NCBI GenBank assembly: GCA_021810905.1 | Contig: JAJZQH010000003.1 | Location: 223,479 to 287,478, forward strand | Length of the DNA: 64,000 bases | Direction: 5' to 3' | Source: a bacterium | GTDB taxonomy: Bacteria; UBA10199; 2-02-FULL-44-16; JAAZCA01 | In this document: piece after piece, positions 18,031 to 27,087 of the stretch | How the letters are laid out: every line of letters begins with the position of its first letter | Numbering within the stretch: the stretch's first letter is position 1 | Translations under genes and position numbers: made by a program | Notes under the pieces: model-generated | The model's input: only the letters and a program-made list of their open reading frames with translations | Database searches by the model: none | Told to the model about the DNA's origin: nothing

Positions 18031-18975
18031 TCACTCAAACCTTGCAGCTTCTTTGCCCCTTCCCATCTGCGAATAGCCGAACTTGAGAAGCCTGCCCACA
18101 AAGGGAGTCGCGCCTTTCTGCCACAACGGCGCGAGCTCGCGCACCATATCGTCGTACATCCCGCGCTGATAATAGAGCTGCGCCACGAGCAGCGACTTTC
18201 CCTCGCCGCTTACGTCGAGCGACTTCACCTTTGCGACGTCTGCGTCCAGCGCGCGCTCGTCCGCTGCGGAAAGCGTTGTGAACTCAAAGCGCGAGGTCTT
18301 GCCCACGACGCCCTTTTCGTTGGACGCGAGATACCACGTGAATTTGCCGCCTGCGGTAAGCCCCAGTTCTTTCGTCTGCGCGGAAAACTCGGATGACTGC
18401 GGCTTGATCGCCTTCACCGCAAGGTGTTTTTGCGAGGCATCGTCTACGACGATGGCAGGCGCGGGCCAGCTGACCTGCTGCGCGCCTTCCCACCGGAATG
18501 AGATTGAAGAGCGGAGTCTGATCGCCGTGCCGATCGGATAGATCGCGCGAAGGCCGCCGGAACCGAGCGCATCGAGCGCTGGGAGTTTCGACGCAGGCCC
18601 CCTGGCCTCCTTGACCATCCCGTGCACTGTGGGACCGCCCTTGCCCGCGGCCAGTTCGTTCATTGCGAGCGCGATGCCGCTGCCAAGCTCGGTGCGCGTA
18701 ACGCCCTTTGCCTTGGCTCCAACCGTATAAGACGAGCCAGCGGCGATTTGGTCGACGGAACCGGAATCGAGCATCACGGAGGCCTTGCCGCTTTTGCCCA
18801 CATTGACCACGCTTCCGTCGGGAATCTCGAGTCCCACCCTGGCCGATACGGCCTTCTTGCCGGGGATCGTCACGTTCACGGTTCCCTTAGCGTCGATGAG
18901 CACCGCAGAAGCGCGTGCCGCGAGAGGCGCTGACACGAACAGCGCAATCAACATCAAGCGGATGAAGTTCTTCAC
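18031..18975 (-). CDS. FecR-domain-like exported protein
   Basis: The start is the GTG at 18975, supported by CCAGGAGG and by a Sec signal (VKNFIRLMLIALFVSAPLAARA). The 314 residues begin, after the signal, with a FecR-like beta-rich domain (GTVNVTIPGKKAVSARVGLE, DGSVVNVGKSGKASVML). A middle beta domain and a helical tail of TPR-like character (LLVAQLYYQRGMYDDMVREL) follow. The CHASE2 cyclase gene ends 14 nt upstream, so the two form an operon, and this protein may be the periplasmic partner of the cyclase sensor. The role is otherwise unknown. Confidence 0.75.
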   Translation of the reverse strand: MKNFIRLMLIALFVSAPLAARASAVLIDAKGTVNVTIPGKKAVSARVGLEIPDGSVVNVGKSGKASVMLDSGSVDQIAAGSSYTVGAKAKGVTRTELGSGIALAMNELAAGKGGPTVHGMVKEARGPASKLPALDALGSGGLRAIYPIGTAIRLRSSISFRWEGAQQVSWPAPAIVVDDASQKHLAVKAIKPQSSEFSAQTKELGLTAGGKFTWYLASNEKGVVGKTSRFEFTTLSAADERALDADVAKVKSLDVSGEGKSLLVAQLYYQRGMYDDMVRELAPLWQKGATPFVGRLLKFGYSQMGRGKEAARFE

Positions 18976-18989
18976 TCTAAACCTCCTGG

Positions 18990-21065
18990 CTATTTGGAAG
19001 TGAGATCCGTCACCAAATCCCAATCCGGTTCGCGCGCTACGCGCTCGCATCTCTTTATCAACTCCTGCGAAGGCATGTCACTCGGAAATTTTTCGATCAA
19101 CTCAGAGAGAATGGATCTGGCGCGACCCAATTCCCGGTTCTCAAAAAATTCGAACGCCTCGCAGTATGGACTCAACAGCGCCTGCGCTGCGCCGCCTTCT
19201 TCAATCACTTCGTAAAGCAGGATCGGCTGCGATTTTCCCTTCACGCGAACGCGGTCGACGGGGCGAACCGCGACGTCGTGCGCTGGTGCGTTCGTGCGTT
19301 CGTGCGTTAGCGCGGCAACGACACTCTCCGCCGCGAGTATCATAGTGCCGTAAAATTTATTTGCTCCTTCAAGCCTGCTCGCGAGATTGATCGTGTCTCC
19401 TATCGCCGTGTAATCGAACCGCCCTTCGGAGCCCATGTTTCCTACGACAGCGGGCCCGGTATTGAGCCCGACCCTCGTGATAATTTCGCGGCCGCAACGA
19501 TCGCGCCATTCCGCGCTTATCGCGGCGCTCGCCCTCTTGACTCCAAGCGCAGCGCGCAAGGCGGCGATTTCATGCTCCGGCACGTCGAGAGGCGCGTTGA
19601 AGAACGCTATGATCGCATCTCCTTCATATTTGTCGAGCGTGGCGCCAAAGCGGAAGAGCTCTTCGTTCATCTTGCCGAGATATTCGTTGAGAAACGCAAC
19701 GAGCTCCTGCGGCTTCATGCGCTCGGATATGGATGTGAACGACGCTATATCGGTAAACATGCTCGTGACTATCCTCGTCTCGCCGCCGAGCTTCAGAAGT
19801 TCCGGATGTTCGGTCATGCGCGCGACCACGGACGGCGGCACGTAGCGCTCGAAGACCCCTTTGATGAAACGGCGCTGCCTTCCCTCCGTGAGCGCCCGCC
19901 ATCCGAGCCCCGAACCCAGCGATATTGTTGCCGCAGCCATAGGCGCCACGATCGGAATCACCACCGCACAGGATCTGAATGAGAGCACCGCCAGCGCAAG
20001 CTCCGCGAGTGCGCTCAGCGCAAATATCGCGGCCGCCCGCCACGGCGACAGTGCGGACGCAGCGAGCGCAATTATGAGTGCGCACGCAAACGCCAGCGCC
20101 CACCTCTGCCACTGATGTAAGACGTAATAGAACTGTCCCGTGAGCAGCATGGAGAGGATATTGGCGTGGATCTCCACGCCGGGCATAGTCGCGTAATTCG
20201 TGGAACGCGCGTAGTACGGAGTTATGTAGGTATCCTTAAGGTCCTGATATGACGCGCCGACCAGCACGATCTTATTGTGCAGCCACGAATCCGGCACGAG
20301 CCCCTTCTCCACGAGCGACGCCGAATATATCTTGAACGCGTTGCCGCTCGCTCCGATAGTTCCCGGCGGCCCGCTGAAGCGGATGTACGTCTCGTCCCCG
20401 TCGCCCACAAAAGGCGTCGCGGAGAACGGACCCCAGCCCGGACGCTTCGATTCCTCGCCCACGGCCGCAGCCGCGTCCACGCTTCCCGCGGCCTCGAAGA
20501 CGGCCGCGGCGAAGGACGTTTTGTCTCCGTCCCTGGTCTTGAAATGAAACCTCGCCTTGCGCACGGCGGAATCGAACGGGTTGAATGGAAGGTCCGCAAG
20601 CCCGGTACCGGTCAGCTGCTGTGCAAACAAGGGGAGCGGTTCGTCCACCGTGCCGTCCGGCCGCATTGGCACTACCGCATATACCACGCTGCCCTTGAAC
20701 GCATCGGCGAGTTCCCTGTCAGCGGCCGGGAATGACGGATCCTTGAAGAAGATGTCGTAGCCGATAAGCCACGGCTCGGCCTTGACGATATTGCGGTGCA
20801 GACGCGCCAGAAAATCGCGCGGAACGGGCGTGCGATACGGCAGGTCACGCATCGTCGGCTCGTCGAGCCAGACCATCACGATATCCGGAAACGGTTTTGT
20901 CTCGGGCGCAAACGCGAGCACGCGCACGTCGAAGAGCACGTCCTCAAGATCGCGAGGCGCACGAAGCTGCATGATGGCGAACGCGGCAAGGGTAGCAGCG
21001 ATCGCGATCACGAAGACAGCGCGCAAGTGCCTGAATCTCTTCTTCATGTCTTCACGCGAAGTCAC
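18990..21065 (-). CDS. CHASE2-domain class III adenylate cyclase
   Basis: The layout is an N-terminal membrane segment (about 17-36), an extracytoplasmic CHASE2 sensor to about 330, three closely spaced membrane segments and a class III cyclase domain from about 430. Both metal aspartates (FTDIASFTSI and KYEGDAIIAFF) are present, as are the adenine-selecting Lys/Asp pair (DKYEGD, DYTAIGD) and the transition-state Asn/Arg (INLASRLEG), so it should make cAMP. The listed start is a GTG; ATG at 21047 is an equally good start. It is followed in the same operon by the FecR-like gene. Confidence 0.9.
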   Translation of the reverse strand: MTSREDMKKRFRHLRAVFVIAIAATLAAFAIMQLRAPRDLEDVLFDVRVLAFAPETKPFPDIVMVWLDEPTMRDLPYRTPVPRDFLARLHRNIVKAEPWLIGYDIFFKDPSFPAADRELADAFKGSVVYAVVPMRPDGTVDEPLPLFAQQLTGTGLADLPFNPFDSAVRKARFHFKTRDGDKTSFAAAVFEAAGSVDAAAAVGEESKRPGWGPFSATPFVGDGDETYIRFSGPPGTIGASGNAFKIYSASLVEKGLVPDSWLHNKIVLVGASYQDLKDTYITPYYARSTNYATMPGVEIHANILSMLLTGQFYYVLHQWQRWALAFACALIIALAASALSPWRAAAIFALSALAELALAVLSFRSCAVVIPIVAPMAAATISLGSGLGWRALTEGRQRRFIKGVFERYVPPSVVARMTEHPELLKLGGETRIVTSMFTDIASFTSISERMKPQELVAFLNEYLGKMNEELFRFGATLDKYEGDAIIAFFNAPLDVPEHEIAALRAALGVKRASAAISAEWRDRCGREIITRVGLNTGPAVVGNMGSEGRFDYTAIGDTINLASRLEGANKFYGTMILAAESVVAALTHERTNAPAHDVAVRPVDRVRVKGKSQPILLYEVIEEGGAAQALLSPYCEAFEFFENRELGRARSILSELIEKFPSDMPSQELIKRCERVAREPDWDLVTDLTSK

Positions 21066-21101
21066 TATTCAGGGCCTCTGTTGGATGCTTCGATTATATA
21101 T

Positions 21102-21190
21102 CCCCTCCCTTTGTAAGGGAGGGACAGGGAGGGTAGATCTCCGGAAGACCACGATCTACCTCCCCTATCCCCTCCTTACAAAGGAGGGGA
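21102..21190. repeat. CCCCTCCTTTGTAAGGAGGGG-type palindromic repeat, copy 2
   Basis: The left arm TCCCCTCCCTTTGTAAGGG and right arm CCCCTCCTTACAAAGGAGGGG surround paired GGTAGATC / GATCTACC blocks. It lies between the subtilase stop and the cyclase start. Confidence 0.75.
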
Positions 21191-21227
21191 ATGTACGACG
21201 GCTGAATGGTCACCATGCGAATTGAAT

Positions 21228-23582
21228 TTATCGAATCTTTCTTCGCGCTGCTATTCCTGCCAGCGGGATCAATATCGCCAGCGCCGCGATTCCTGCGCCT
21301 CCTGACGATGGTACCAGCATGCCGCCGCACCCGCCGGATGAGGTGGAACCGCCGCCGCCGTCTATCTCAGCCTGAGTGAGATTGCCGGTGCCTTTGTAGC
21401 CGGTAGTGTCGGCCGAGACTGAGGACATGGCTCCAGGGGCGAGCACCTTGCCGTAGCCGTCGTTGTCGTTAGGATTCGACGCGAGCGTTGCAGTAGAAGT
21501 CAGCGCCTGCTTGGCCTGCGCCGCAGTGAGCGTGTTGTTCTTCTGGAAGAGCAGCGCCACCATGCCGGCCACGTGCGGACTTGCCTGAGACGTCCCCTGG
21601 AGTTTGTAGTGAGTGCTGTCTACGATCACTGTCCTGTTGGTCGCCCCTTCGAACGAGGGGGTGAAGCCCGTCGGCAGCACCGAGATGATCGGATCTCCCG
21701 GCGCCAGCACGTCGGGCTTATGGCCGGAGTACGAGTATACGGCGGGCCCGATGCTCGAGAACGGAGTGCGGTCTCCCGGTATCCCGCCGTTTATCTGCGC
21801 CTGCGCCGCGTCGGCTGCCGCGGGATTGGTGGCGTCGTGCGGGACACCGTCCTCATCTATCCAGCAGCTGTCGCTGCATCCTGCAACCGGCTTTATCTGC
21901 AGATATGCGCCGACCGCGATGACGCCGGATGCGGTGGCGGGTATATCGACCGTCTTCAGGCTGTCGCCTGTGCCGAGTGCGTAGCCGTCTCCATTGGCGC
22001 CGTTGCCTATCGTACCGGTGTCGATGTTCTTCATGAAGTTGACGAGAGAGCCGCCGCCCTCGATCCACATATCTCCGCTGCAGTTTCCGCCGGACGCGCG
22101 CACGATCAGATCCAGGACATAGAAATTGGTATTGGCCGTCGGCCCGTTCGCGAGCGCTATCTGGTTCCACGAACCACCGCCCGTGGGACCGTACTGGATG
22201 AGGGCGCGGGGTTTGTTATTCTGCGAATCAGAGGAATCGGTGGCTATCGTAACTGATGCGACTGCGTCCGAACCCTGGTTGCTCGCATCGGCCGATAGCG
22301 GCATGTCGGGAACCGCAAACTTTGCAGCAGTCGTCAAGACGCCGGCCTTTGGATTGAGCGTCCCCGCGTCAAAGACGTCCGGATATGCATAGACATTCGC
22401 AGCTATCGTGCAGTTTCCGCCCTGACCAGAACCGAACCACGCGTCTGCAATAAGCGGAGTGCGCGCGGGCCCCGATGAATCTAGCACCCAGAACCTCCAC
22501 GCCTTGCTCGAACCGGACGTGACGCTGATGGGTGCGTGTATGCCGCCCGCATTGTTCGCAAAGTCGCCGAGCCCCGCGGCGACCACGTGCTCGTTTCCAG
22601 CCGCGACAACGATCGCACGGCCGTACGACTTGCCGCCCGATGCGTAACCGCCTTGAACCGCGGAATTGAGCGCCTGCTCCATGAGCGAGGTGTTGTCATG
22701 CGCGCCTATGTGCGTCCCCTGGGAAATGTTGATGACTGCTGGCTTGTCGAGTATGTCCGACTTCTTGAAGATTTCGGTAACGCCGTCGATGATTCCGCCG
22801 CTGAACGTGCCGCCGCCTTCATTCAGATCGTCATCATAATCGTTACGCACCATCATGATGTCGGCCGCAGGCGCCACGCCGGTGTATTTTGAATTTGAAC
22901 CCGCGGCGATGCCGGTCACGTGCGTGCCGTGGCCCACCTGCGAATCGTTGTTCGCGCCTATGGAGCAGTTGCCCGCGTCGATCGTATCATTTGCGCACTC
23001 AACCGCGCTGATGCTCGTGCCGGACGCGCTCTGGAAGCGGAGGTATTGAACCCTGGTCCCGCCGCCGGAAGCGTCGAAGTCCGAGCGGGAGTAATCGAGG
23101 CCCGAGTCTATCGCGCCCACCACCACGTTCGCGCCGTCGTACTGCGACTGGACGGAAGCGACGTTCGTGTTGTCCGAAGAGCGCGCCGTGTCCATGAGGA
23201 ACTTCATCTGCCTTGACGCCTCAAGCGCCTCCACCTCATCGCGCGAAGATATCCCCTCGATGGAATCGACGGGTATGAACGCGGTCATGATATTTCCGAC
23301 CGTCGAGCGCACCGTGCCTCCGGCGCCCTCGATTGCAGCGGCGGTTGTAGCCACGTCATCGGATTTTACGAGCACGTCCGCCTGTTCGATTCCGTCGCGA
23401 AGGGAGACCGCCTTGCCGAGCATCGCCTTACCTGCATCAGGCCGCTCCACGAGCATGCGCAGGGGCAGGTCCATCTTGTGGCCCACGCCGGACGTCGCCC
23501 TGACGGCGCCTCCCGGCAGCATCACGATTGCAGCTGCGAGCGCGATAAAGACGACGGATCTCAAATACGCGGTAATTTTCAT
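21228..23582 (-). CDS. Secreted subtilisin-like serine protease (S8) with C-terminal anchor
   Basis: The protein has 784 residues: Sec signal (1-29), an inhibitor-I9-like prodomain (about 68-130), then the subtilase domain with Asp159 (GAIDSGLDYS), His218 (GHGTHVTGIAAG) and the Ser motif GTSQASPHVAGMVALL near the end. The catalytic domain carries a long insertion of beta character between His and Ser. The C-terminus has a Gly/Ser/Cys stretch (GGGGSTSSGGCGGM), one membrane segment and RRKIR, like the MYXO/GlyGly-CTERM sorting tails. Its ribosome binding site GGGGAGG comes from the end of a palindromic repeat. A probable free prodomain gene lies upstream. Confidence 0.9.
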   Translation of the reverse strand: MKITAYLRSVVFIALAAAIVMLPGGAVRATSGVGHKMDLPLRMLVERPDAGKAMLGKAVSLRDGIEQADVLVKSDDVATTAAAIEGAGGTVRSTVGNIMTAFIPVDSIEGISSRDEVEALEASRQMKFLMDTARSSDNTNVASVQSQYDGANVVVGAIDSGLDYSRSDFDASGGGTRVQYLRFQSASGTSISAVECANDTIDAGNCSIGANNDSQVGHGTHVTGIAAGSNSKYTGVAPAADIMMVRNDYDDDLNEGGGTFSGGIIDGVTEIFKKSDILDKPAVINISQGTHIGAHDNTSLMEQALNSAVQGGYASGGKSYGRAIVVAAGNEHVVAAGLGDFANNAGGIHAPISVTSGSSKAWRFWVLDSSGPARTPLIADAWFGSGQGGNCTIAANVYAYPDVFDAGTLNPKAGVLTTAAKFAVPDMPLSADASNQGSDAVASVTIATDSSDSQNNKPRALIQYGPTGGGSWNQIALANGPTANTNFYVLDLIVRASGGNCSGDMWIEGGGSLVNFMKNIDTGTIGNGANGDGYALGTGDSLKTVDIPATASGVIAVGAYLQIKPVAGCSDSCWIDEDGVPHDATNPAAADAAQAQINGGIPGDRTPFSSIGPAVYSYSGHKPDVLAPGDPIISVLPTGFTPSFEGATNRTVIVDSTHYKLQGTSQASPHVAGMVALLFQKNNTLTAAQAKQALTSTATLASNPNDNDGYGKVLAPGAMSSVSADTTGYKGTGNLTQAEIDGGGGSTSSGGCGGMLVPSSGGAGIAALAILIPLAGIAARRKIR

Positions 23583-23583
23583 T

Positions 23584-23624
23584 ATCTACCTCCCCTTTCC
23601 CCTCCTCACAAAGGAGGGGAATAA
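23584..23624. repeat. CCCCTCCTTTGTAAGGAGGGG-type palindromic repeat, half copy
   Basis: Only the right half of the element remains (CTACCTCCCCTTTCCCCTCC, then ACAAAGGAGGGG). Read on the minus strand it ends GGGGAGGTAGATA directly before the ATG of the subtilase gene and so supplies its Shine-Dalgarno sequence. Confidence 0.7.
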
Positions 23625-23659
23625 TACGGCAACATCCGATATTTCCGATCCTCATGCGA

Positions 23660-24067
23660 TCATTTTTTCTTGAGCTTAAGCGGCACGGCCAGCTCCATCG
23701 CCTTAACGAACGGCAGACGCGCGACTCCAGGCACGTTCCCGGCGCGCACGCTGCCGGTGACTATTGTCCCCGCGAAGGTGCGCGGCATGAAGCCGGCGCC
23801 GGAGAGCATGGCGCGATCGTCCTTGTTGTCCCCCTCCTCGATCTTGATCATGCACTCGAAGAGGCGGCCCGCGTCGCCCGCCGCTGTGGCGTCCTTCCAC
23901 GCCTCGCGGAAGCGCAAATCGAGCTTCTGCCAGGCCTGCGAGCCCTCGAACGGCTGTTCCTGCACCGCGGGATGCTTCGCGGATGCGGATGCAGAGATAG
24001 TGAAGGCCGCGAGTACAGCAACGATCGCCGCGGCCACGGCAAAATAAACAATTATGGAATTTTTCAT
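23660..24067 (-). CDS. Secreted small protein resembling a free-standing subtilase prodomain
   Basis: The protein has 135 residues with a signal peptide (about 1-30). The C-terminal half (about 72-132; CMIKIEEGDNKDDRAMLSGA onwards) follows the same pattern as the prodomain of the adjacent subtilase (VLVKSDD...AAAIEGAGGTVRSTVG): a beta strand, a helix ending in GAG, R...G.I.T, then V.A.E. Free prodomain-like inhibitors of the I9 type act as chaperones or inhibitors of subtilases. The similarity is my own alignment and modest. It is transcribed ahead of the protease with a 77-nt gap holding half of a palindromic repeat. Confidence 0.55.
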   Translation of the reverse strand: MKNSIIVYFAVAAAIVAVLAAFTISASASAKHPAVQEQPFEGSQAWQKLDLRFREAWKDATAAGDAGRLFECMIKIEEGDNKDDRAMLSGAGFMPRTFAGTIVTGSVRAGNVPGVARLPFVKAMELAVPLKLKKK

Positions 24068-24124
24068 AAGACGATCAATTAATGGATGGCGCCGAAAAAG
24101 ACCACAGAAAATTCAGGCCGTCAG

Positions 24125-25447
24125 TTACAGCCCAATGAGCCATCGCCATGCGGGCAGGATGTGAATTTTCTTTCCTTTTGTCGTGATTCTCTTCTCGCCC
24201 TCATCTTCCGTGACGATCGTTGCTCGTGCGATCTTGAGCTCTCCCATCGCCTCGACCAGCGCGCCGGCTTCACGGGCGGCTGTTCCGGGATCGGACATCG
24301 AAACAGTGACCTGCAGAAGCTCGCGCCGACCGTTCGCATCGGTTGCCAGAAAATCAACCTCACGGCCGGAGGATGTCTTGACATAGAAGATATCGCTGGT
24401 CCTCCGGCGCAGCTCGCCAAAGACCATAGTCTCCATACGGGCTGCACGATCGAGTTCCGGCTTGATTGAATACGCGGTGATGAGGCCCGGGTCGGCGCCG
24501 TAGATCTTGCGGGGATTGCGCGCCCGCTCATGGGCAGACGTGGAGAAGACAGGAACCGTGAAGAGGCAATAGGCATCTTCAAGATGTTCCATAAGTCCGT
24601 AGAAGAGATCCTTGCTCACCGCGCGGCCCATCGACTTGAATCGCTGGTAGATGCGGTTGACGCTGAGCAGAGTTGCGGAATTCTGGAGACAGTAAGATAC
24701 GAATTCCCGAACTATCGGAGCATTGCCGATGTTGTGGCGTTCGATGATGTCGCGGTAGACGACGGTCTCGATATACCCCTGCAGGAGCTCGCGGTGATAC
24801 TCCCTTCCCATGATGACCGCCTCCGGAAATCCCCCGAAGGTCTGGTATATCTCACGATGATGGCGCAAGGCGGCGATCTGCCTGCTGGTGAGGCGGCCCT
24901 CGAAGACGATCCCCTGTGAGCGGAGATATTCCCTGAAGCTGAACGGAAATATCTCGCGCGTGAGCGTGCGGCCGCGAAGCGCCGTGGCAATTTCGCGGCT
25001 CAACATCCTGGATGATGAGCCGGTGAGAACGATTGCCATGCGTTCCTGATCGAGGAGCCTGCGGACGAACAGCTCCCATCCGTCGACCTCTTGAATTTCA
25101 TCGAAGAAAAAATGTAGATCGGATCGTTCGGCAAGATCCGGATAGAGCGAGAAATAGGCGTCCAGAATCGCCTGACAATCTGCGGCAGCAAAAGGCCGCA
25201 GCCTGTCGTCTTCAAAGTTGAGATAGAGGATTTTATGCGGGTCGAGGCCGGAAGCGATGAGCCTGTGCATTCGCTGATAAGCCGCCCACGTCTTGCCGCT
25301 TCGGCGCATGCCTACAAAGGTAACGGCCTTTCGCACACCCCTGGGGATGAGATTAATGTCTCCTTCCCGCTCAACCGGCACTGGCAGCGTTGAAGCGTGA
25401 AAATCGGTGATGATCTGGCGCAGGAGGCTTGTAACTTCTTCCTTCAT
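24125..25447 (-). CDS. AAA ATPase of the DUF4143 type
   Basis: In 440 residues the protein has a Walker A GMRRSGKT (about 46-53), Walker B LHFFFDEIQEV and the sensor LTGSSSRML. The C-terminal half has the DUF4143 pattern, with a wing-like part and a nuclease-like EVDFLA motif (YVKTSSGREVDFLATDANGR). Such ATPases are widespread, often mobile, and of unknown role. A 24-bp palindrome lies about 100 nt upstream. Confidence 0.85.
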   Translation of the reverse strand: MKEEVTSLLRQIITDFHASTLPVPVEREGDINLIPRGVRKAVTFVGMRRSGKTWAAYQRMHRLIASGLDPHKILYLNFEDDRLRPFAAADCQAILDAYFSLYPDLAERSDLHFFFDEIQEVDGWELFVRRLLDQERMAIVLTGSSSRMLSREIATALRGRTLTREIFPFSFREYLRSQGIVFEGRLTSRQIAALRHHREIYQTFGGFPEAVIMGREYHRELLQGYIETVVYRDIIERHNIGNAPIVREFVSYCLQNSATLLSVNRIYQRFKSMGRAVSKDLFYGLMEHLEDAYCLFTVPVFSTSAHERARNPRKIYGADPGLITAYSIKPELDRAARMETMVFGELRRRTSDIFYVKTSSGREVDFLATDANGRRELLQVTVSMSDPGTAAREAGALVEAMGELKIARATIVTEDEGEKRITTKGKKIHILPAWRWLIGL

Positions 25448-25543
25448 ACAAGGATATTATTGCCTATATATGTCCTTAATTCAAGGAAATATTTTTGAGC
25501 GCCGAAAGCATCCCGGTGGTGAGTCTTCACTTTCGGCGCATCC

Positions 25544-25567
25544 ATATTAGACAAATTTGTCTAATAT
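25544..25567. promoter_or_regulatory. Perfect 24-bp palindrome, possible operator
   Basis: The left half ATATTAGACAAA is followed by its exact complement TTTGTCTAATAT. It is AT-rich and stands in the gap upstream of the ATPase gene starting at 25447. A further 10-bp inverted repeat GCGCCGAAAG/CTTTCGGCGC (25499-25508 and 25530-25539) is adjacent. The perfect symmetry suggests a dimeric repressor site. Confidence 0.45.
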
Positions 25568-25608
25568 CAGGAGTCGACTGGAAAATGATCCGATGAACCC
25601 GCCCTGCA

Positions 25609-26919
25609 TCAAAAGATCGGCGCCGGGGTACGCAGGGTTGCCGTAGGAGGTGGTGCGGGGAGTCTCGGGGCGGACGGTCGAGCGGGACCAGGTGGGACTG
25701 TCGCGGGAATACGGGAACGGCCGCAGGTGTTTTTTAGCCGTTTGAACAGGGGTTCGTTTTTTTGATTACTAAGCGCACACTCATTTTGCATAACTTCCAC
25801 CGCTTTGGGCGTAGTAAACGCGAGATAATTGATATCGAGGCTATCATAAATCTGCTGCAGATCAACGAGATGCGAGGCGCCTATAATGAGAACGGCGGCA
25901 TCCTCATGTTTCAGTTCCATCAATTCCCCCAAATTTGCCGCCATACCGTACGATCTCCATCGTAATCTTTCATTAACCAAGAGGTACCCCATCAATTCTT
26001 CGCAGTCGCTCCCACCTGGTCTTTGCGCAAGGCTGTATTCGTCGTACGCTGCGACCAGCATCTTCCATAGCTCATGATTCTCAAGTCCAAAGACGTTCGG
26101 ATTTTTTGAAGCGATTTTGACAAAGGCCTTATCTTTCAATGGTACTTCCTGAAAAAGTTTTCCGTCAGGACGAATTTCTGGTCTCAAATCCGCAGTAACT
26201 CGAAATGGGAATCCAAGTCCCTCAACTCCTACAAGAGTAATACCTCTGTTGTTGAGTTCGCCGACCGAATTAGCAATCCCGTTTTGTACGTCGGCATCGT
26301 TATGCACATCAAGATATACAAATACGGTAGTCTTTTTCGCCGATTTCGATTGGTGGGCTGCAAGAATATCCGCATGGAGTATCTGTTTGAGTTCAGTTGC
26401 GTTTGAACCCAGTTTTTCATTACCGAGCAAAGTGAGAACTCCTGCGATCACGGAAGGATCTACCTCAACAGGGTGCAAAAAAGGCTCAAACTGCTTACGT
26501 TCCATCTTCTGCGCATACAATGCCGCATCGCCATAGAGACCTGAAAAATTCGCATACGGCAGCGGGCCCAGGAGTTGCGCCGTGCGCGCGCCTTGTTGCA
26601 CACATTCATCGAAGTTGTTTGCAGTCGGAGCTGGAAACGTCGGGAAGTATTCGAATAGAGGCGACATGAGTCGATACGACTCAGCCTTGTTCCGTCGTTG
26701 AGATACACACTGTTCTTTATAATAGCTGCACGTAGCGACCATTGCGTCGCCGTACTGCGCGAGTTCATCGCACGGGTCAGGTCCTGCCTCCGGCTGCTCG
26801 GGCGCAATCGCTGCATCGCCATCGTTAGCAGCCTCGTGCGCGCTCAGGTTTGCAGCACCCCCGCCGCAACCGGCGAGCAGCGCCGCTCCGAACAGGATCT
26901 CTCCGAATATCGCCTGCAT
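25609..26919 (-). CDS. Lipoprotein of unknown function, possibly ChaN/TraB-like
   Basis: The start is supported by CAGGAGGCG and a lipoprotein signal ending LLAGC. The 436 residues contain a central part (VFVYLDVHNDADVQNGIAN, LVGVEGLGFPF) and a late AAVLIIGASHLVDLQQIYD that recall the ChaN/TraB-type metal-protein fold, where a DxH and a late H form the site; this is a weak analogy. The tail is a long Pro-rich linker ending TPAPIF. Base composition is AT-richer than in the flanking genes, suggesting transfer. No partner is evident. Confidence 0.6.
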   Translation of the reverse strand: MQAIFGEILFGAALLAGCGGGAANLSAHEAANDGDAAIAPEQPEAGPDPCDELAQYGDAMVATCSYYKEQCVSQRRNKAESYRLMSPLFEYFPTFPAPTANNFDECVQQGARTAQLLGPLPYANFSGLYGDAALYAQKMERKQFEPFLHPVEVDPSVIAGVLTLLGNEKLGSNATELKQILHADILAAHQSKSAKKTTVFVYLDVHNDADVQNGIANSVGELNNRGITLVGVEGLGFPFRVTADLRPEIRPDGKLFQEVPLKDKAFVKIASKNPNVFGLENHELWKMLVAAYDEYSLAQRPGGSDCEELMGYLLVNERLRWRSYGMAANLGELMELKHEDAAVLIIGASHLVDLQQIYDSLDINYLAFTTPKAVEVMQNECALSNQKNEPLFKRLKNTCGRSRIPATVPPGPARPSAPRLPAPPPTATLRTPAPIF

Positions 26920-27087
26920 AGCGCCTCCTGATATATTCTTTTCACATCGCGTTCATCATTGTCCAGAAAAAAACCAGCAAACGCGCTCTATTTCTAGCTT
27001 TCCAAGGAATTCGGTCAACGGGTTTGCGGGCTGTTCAAAAAGGCCCACAGACAATTCGGGAGGGTCGTAGTCGAATGGAACTGACTG

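Noticed and set aside
25499..25539. A rho-independent terminator formed by GCGCCGAAAG / CTTTCGGCGC
   Set aside because: No T-run follows the stem on either strand and the loop is 21 nt.
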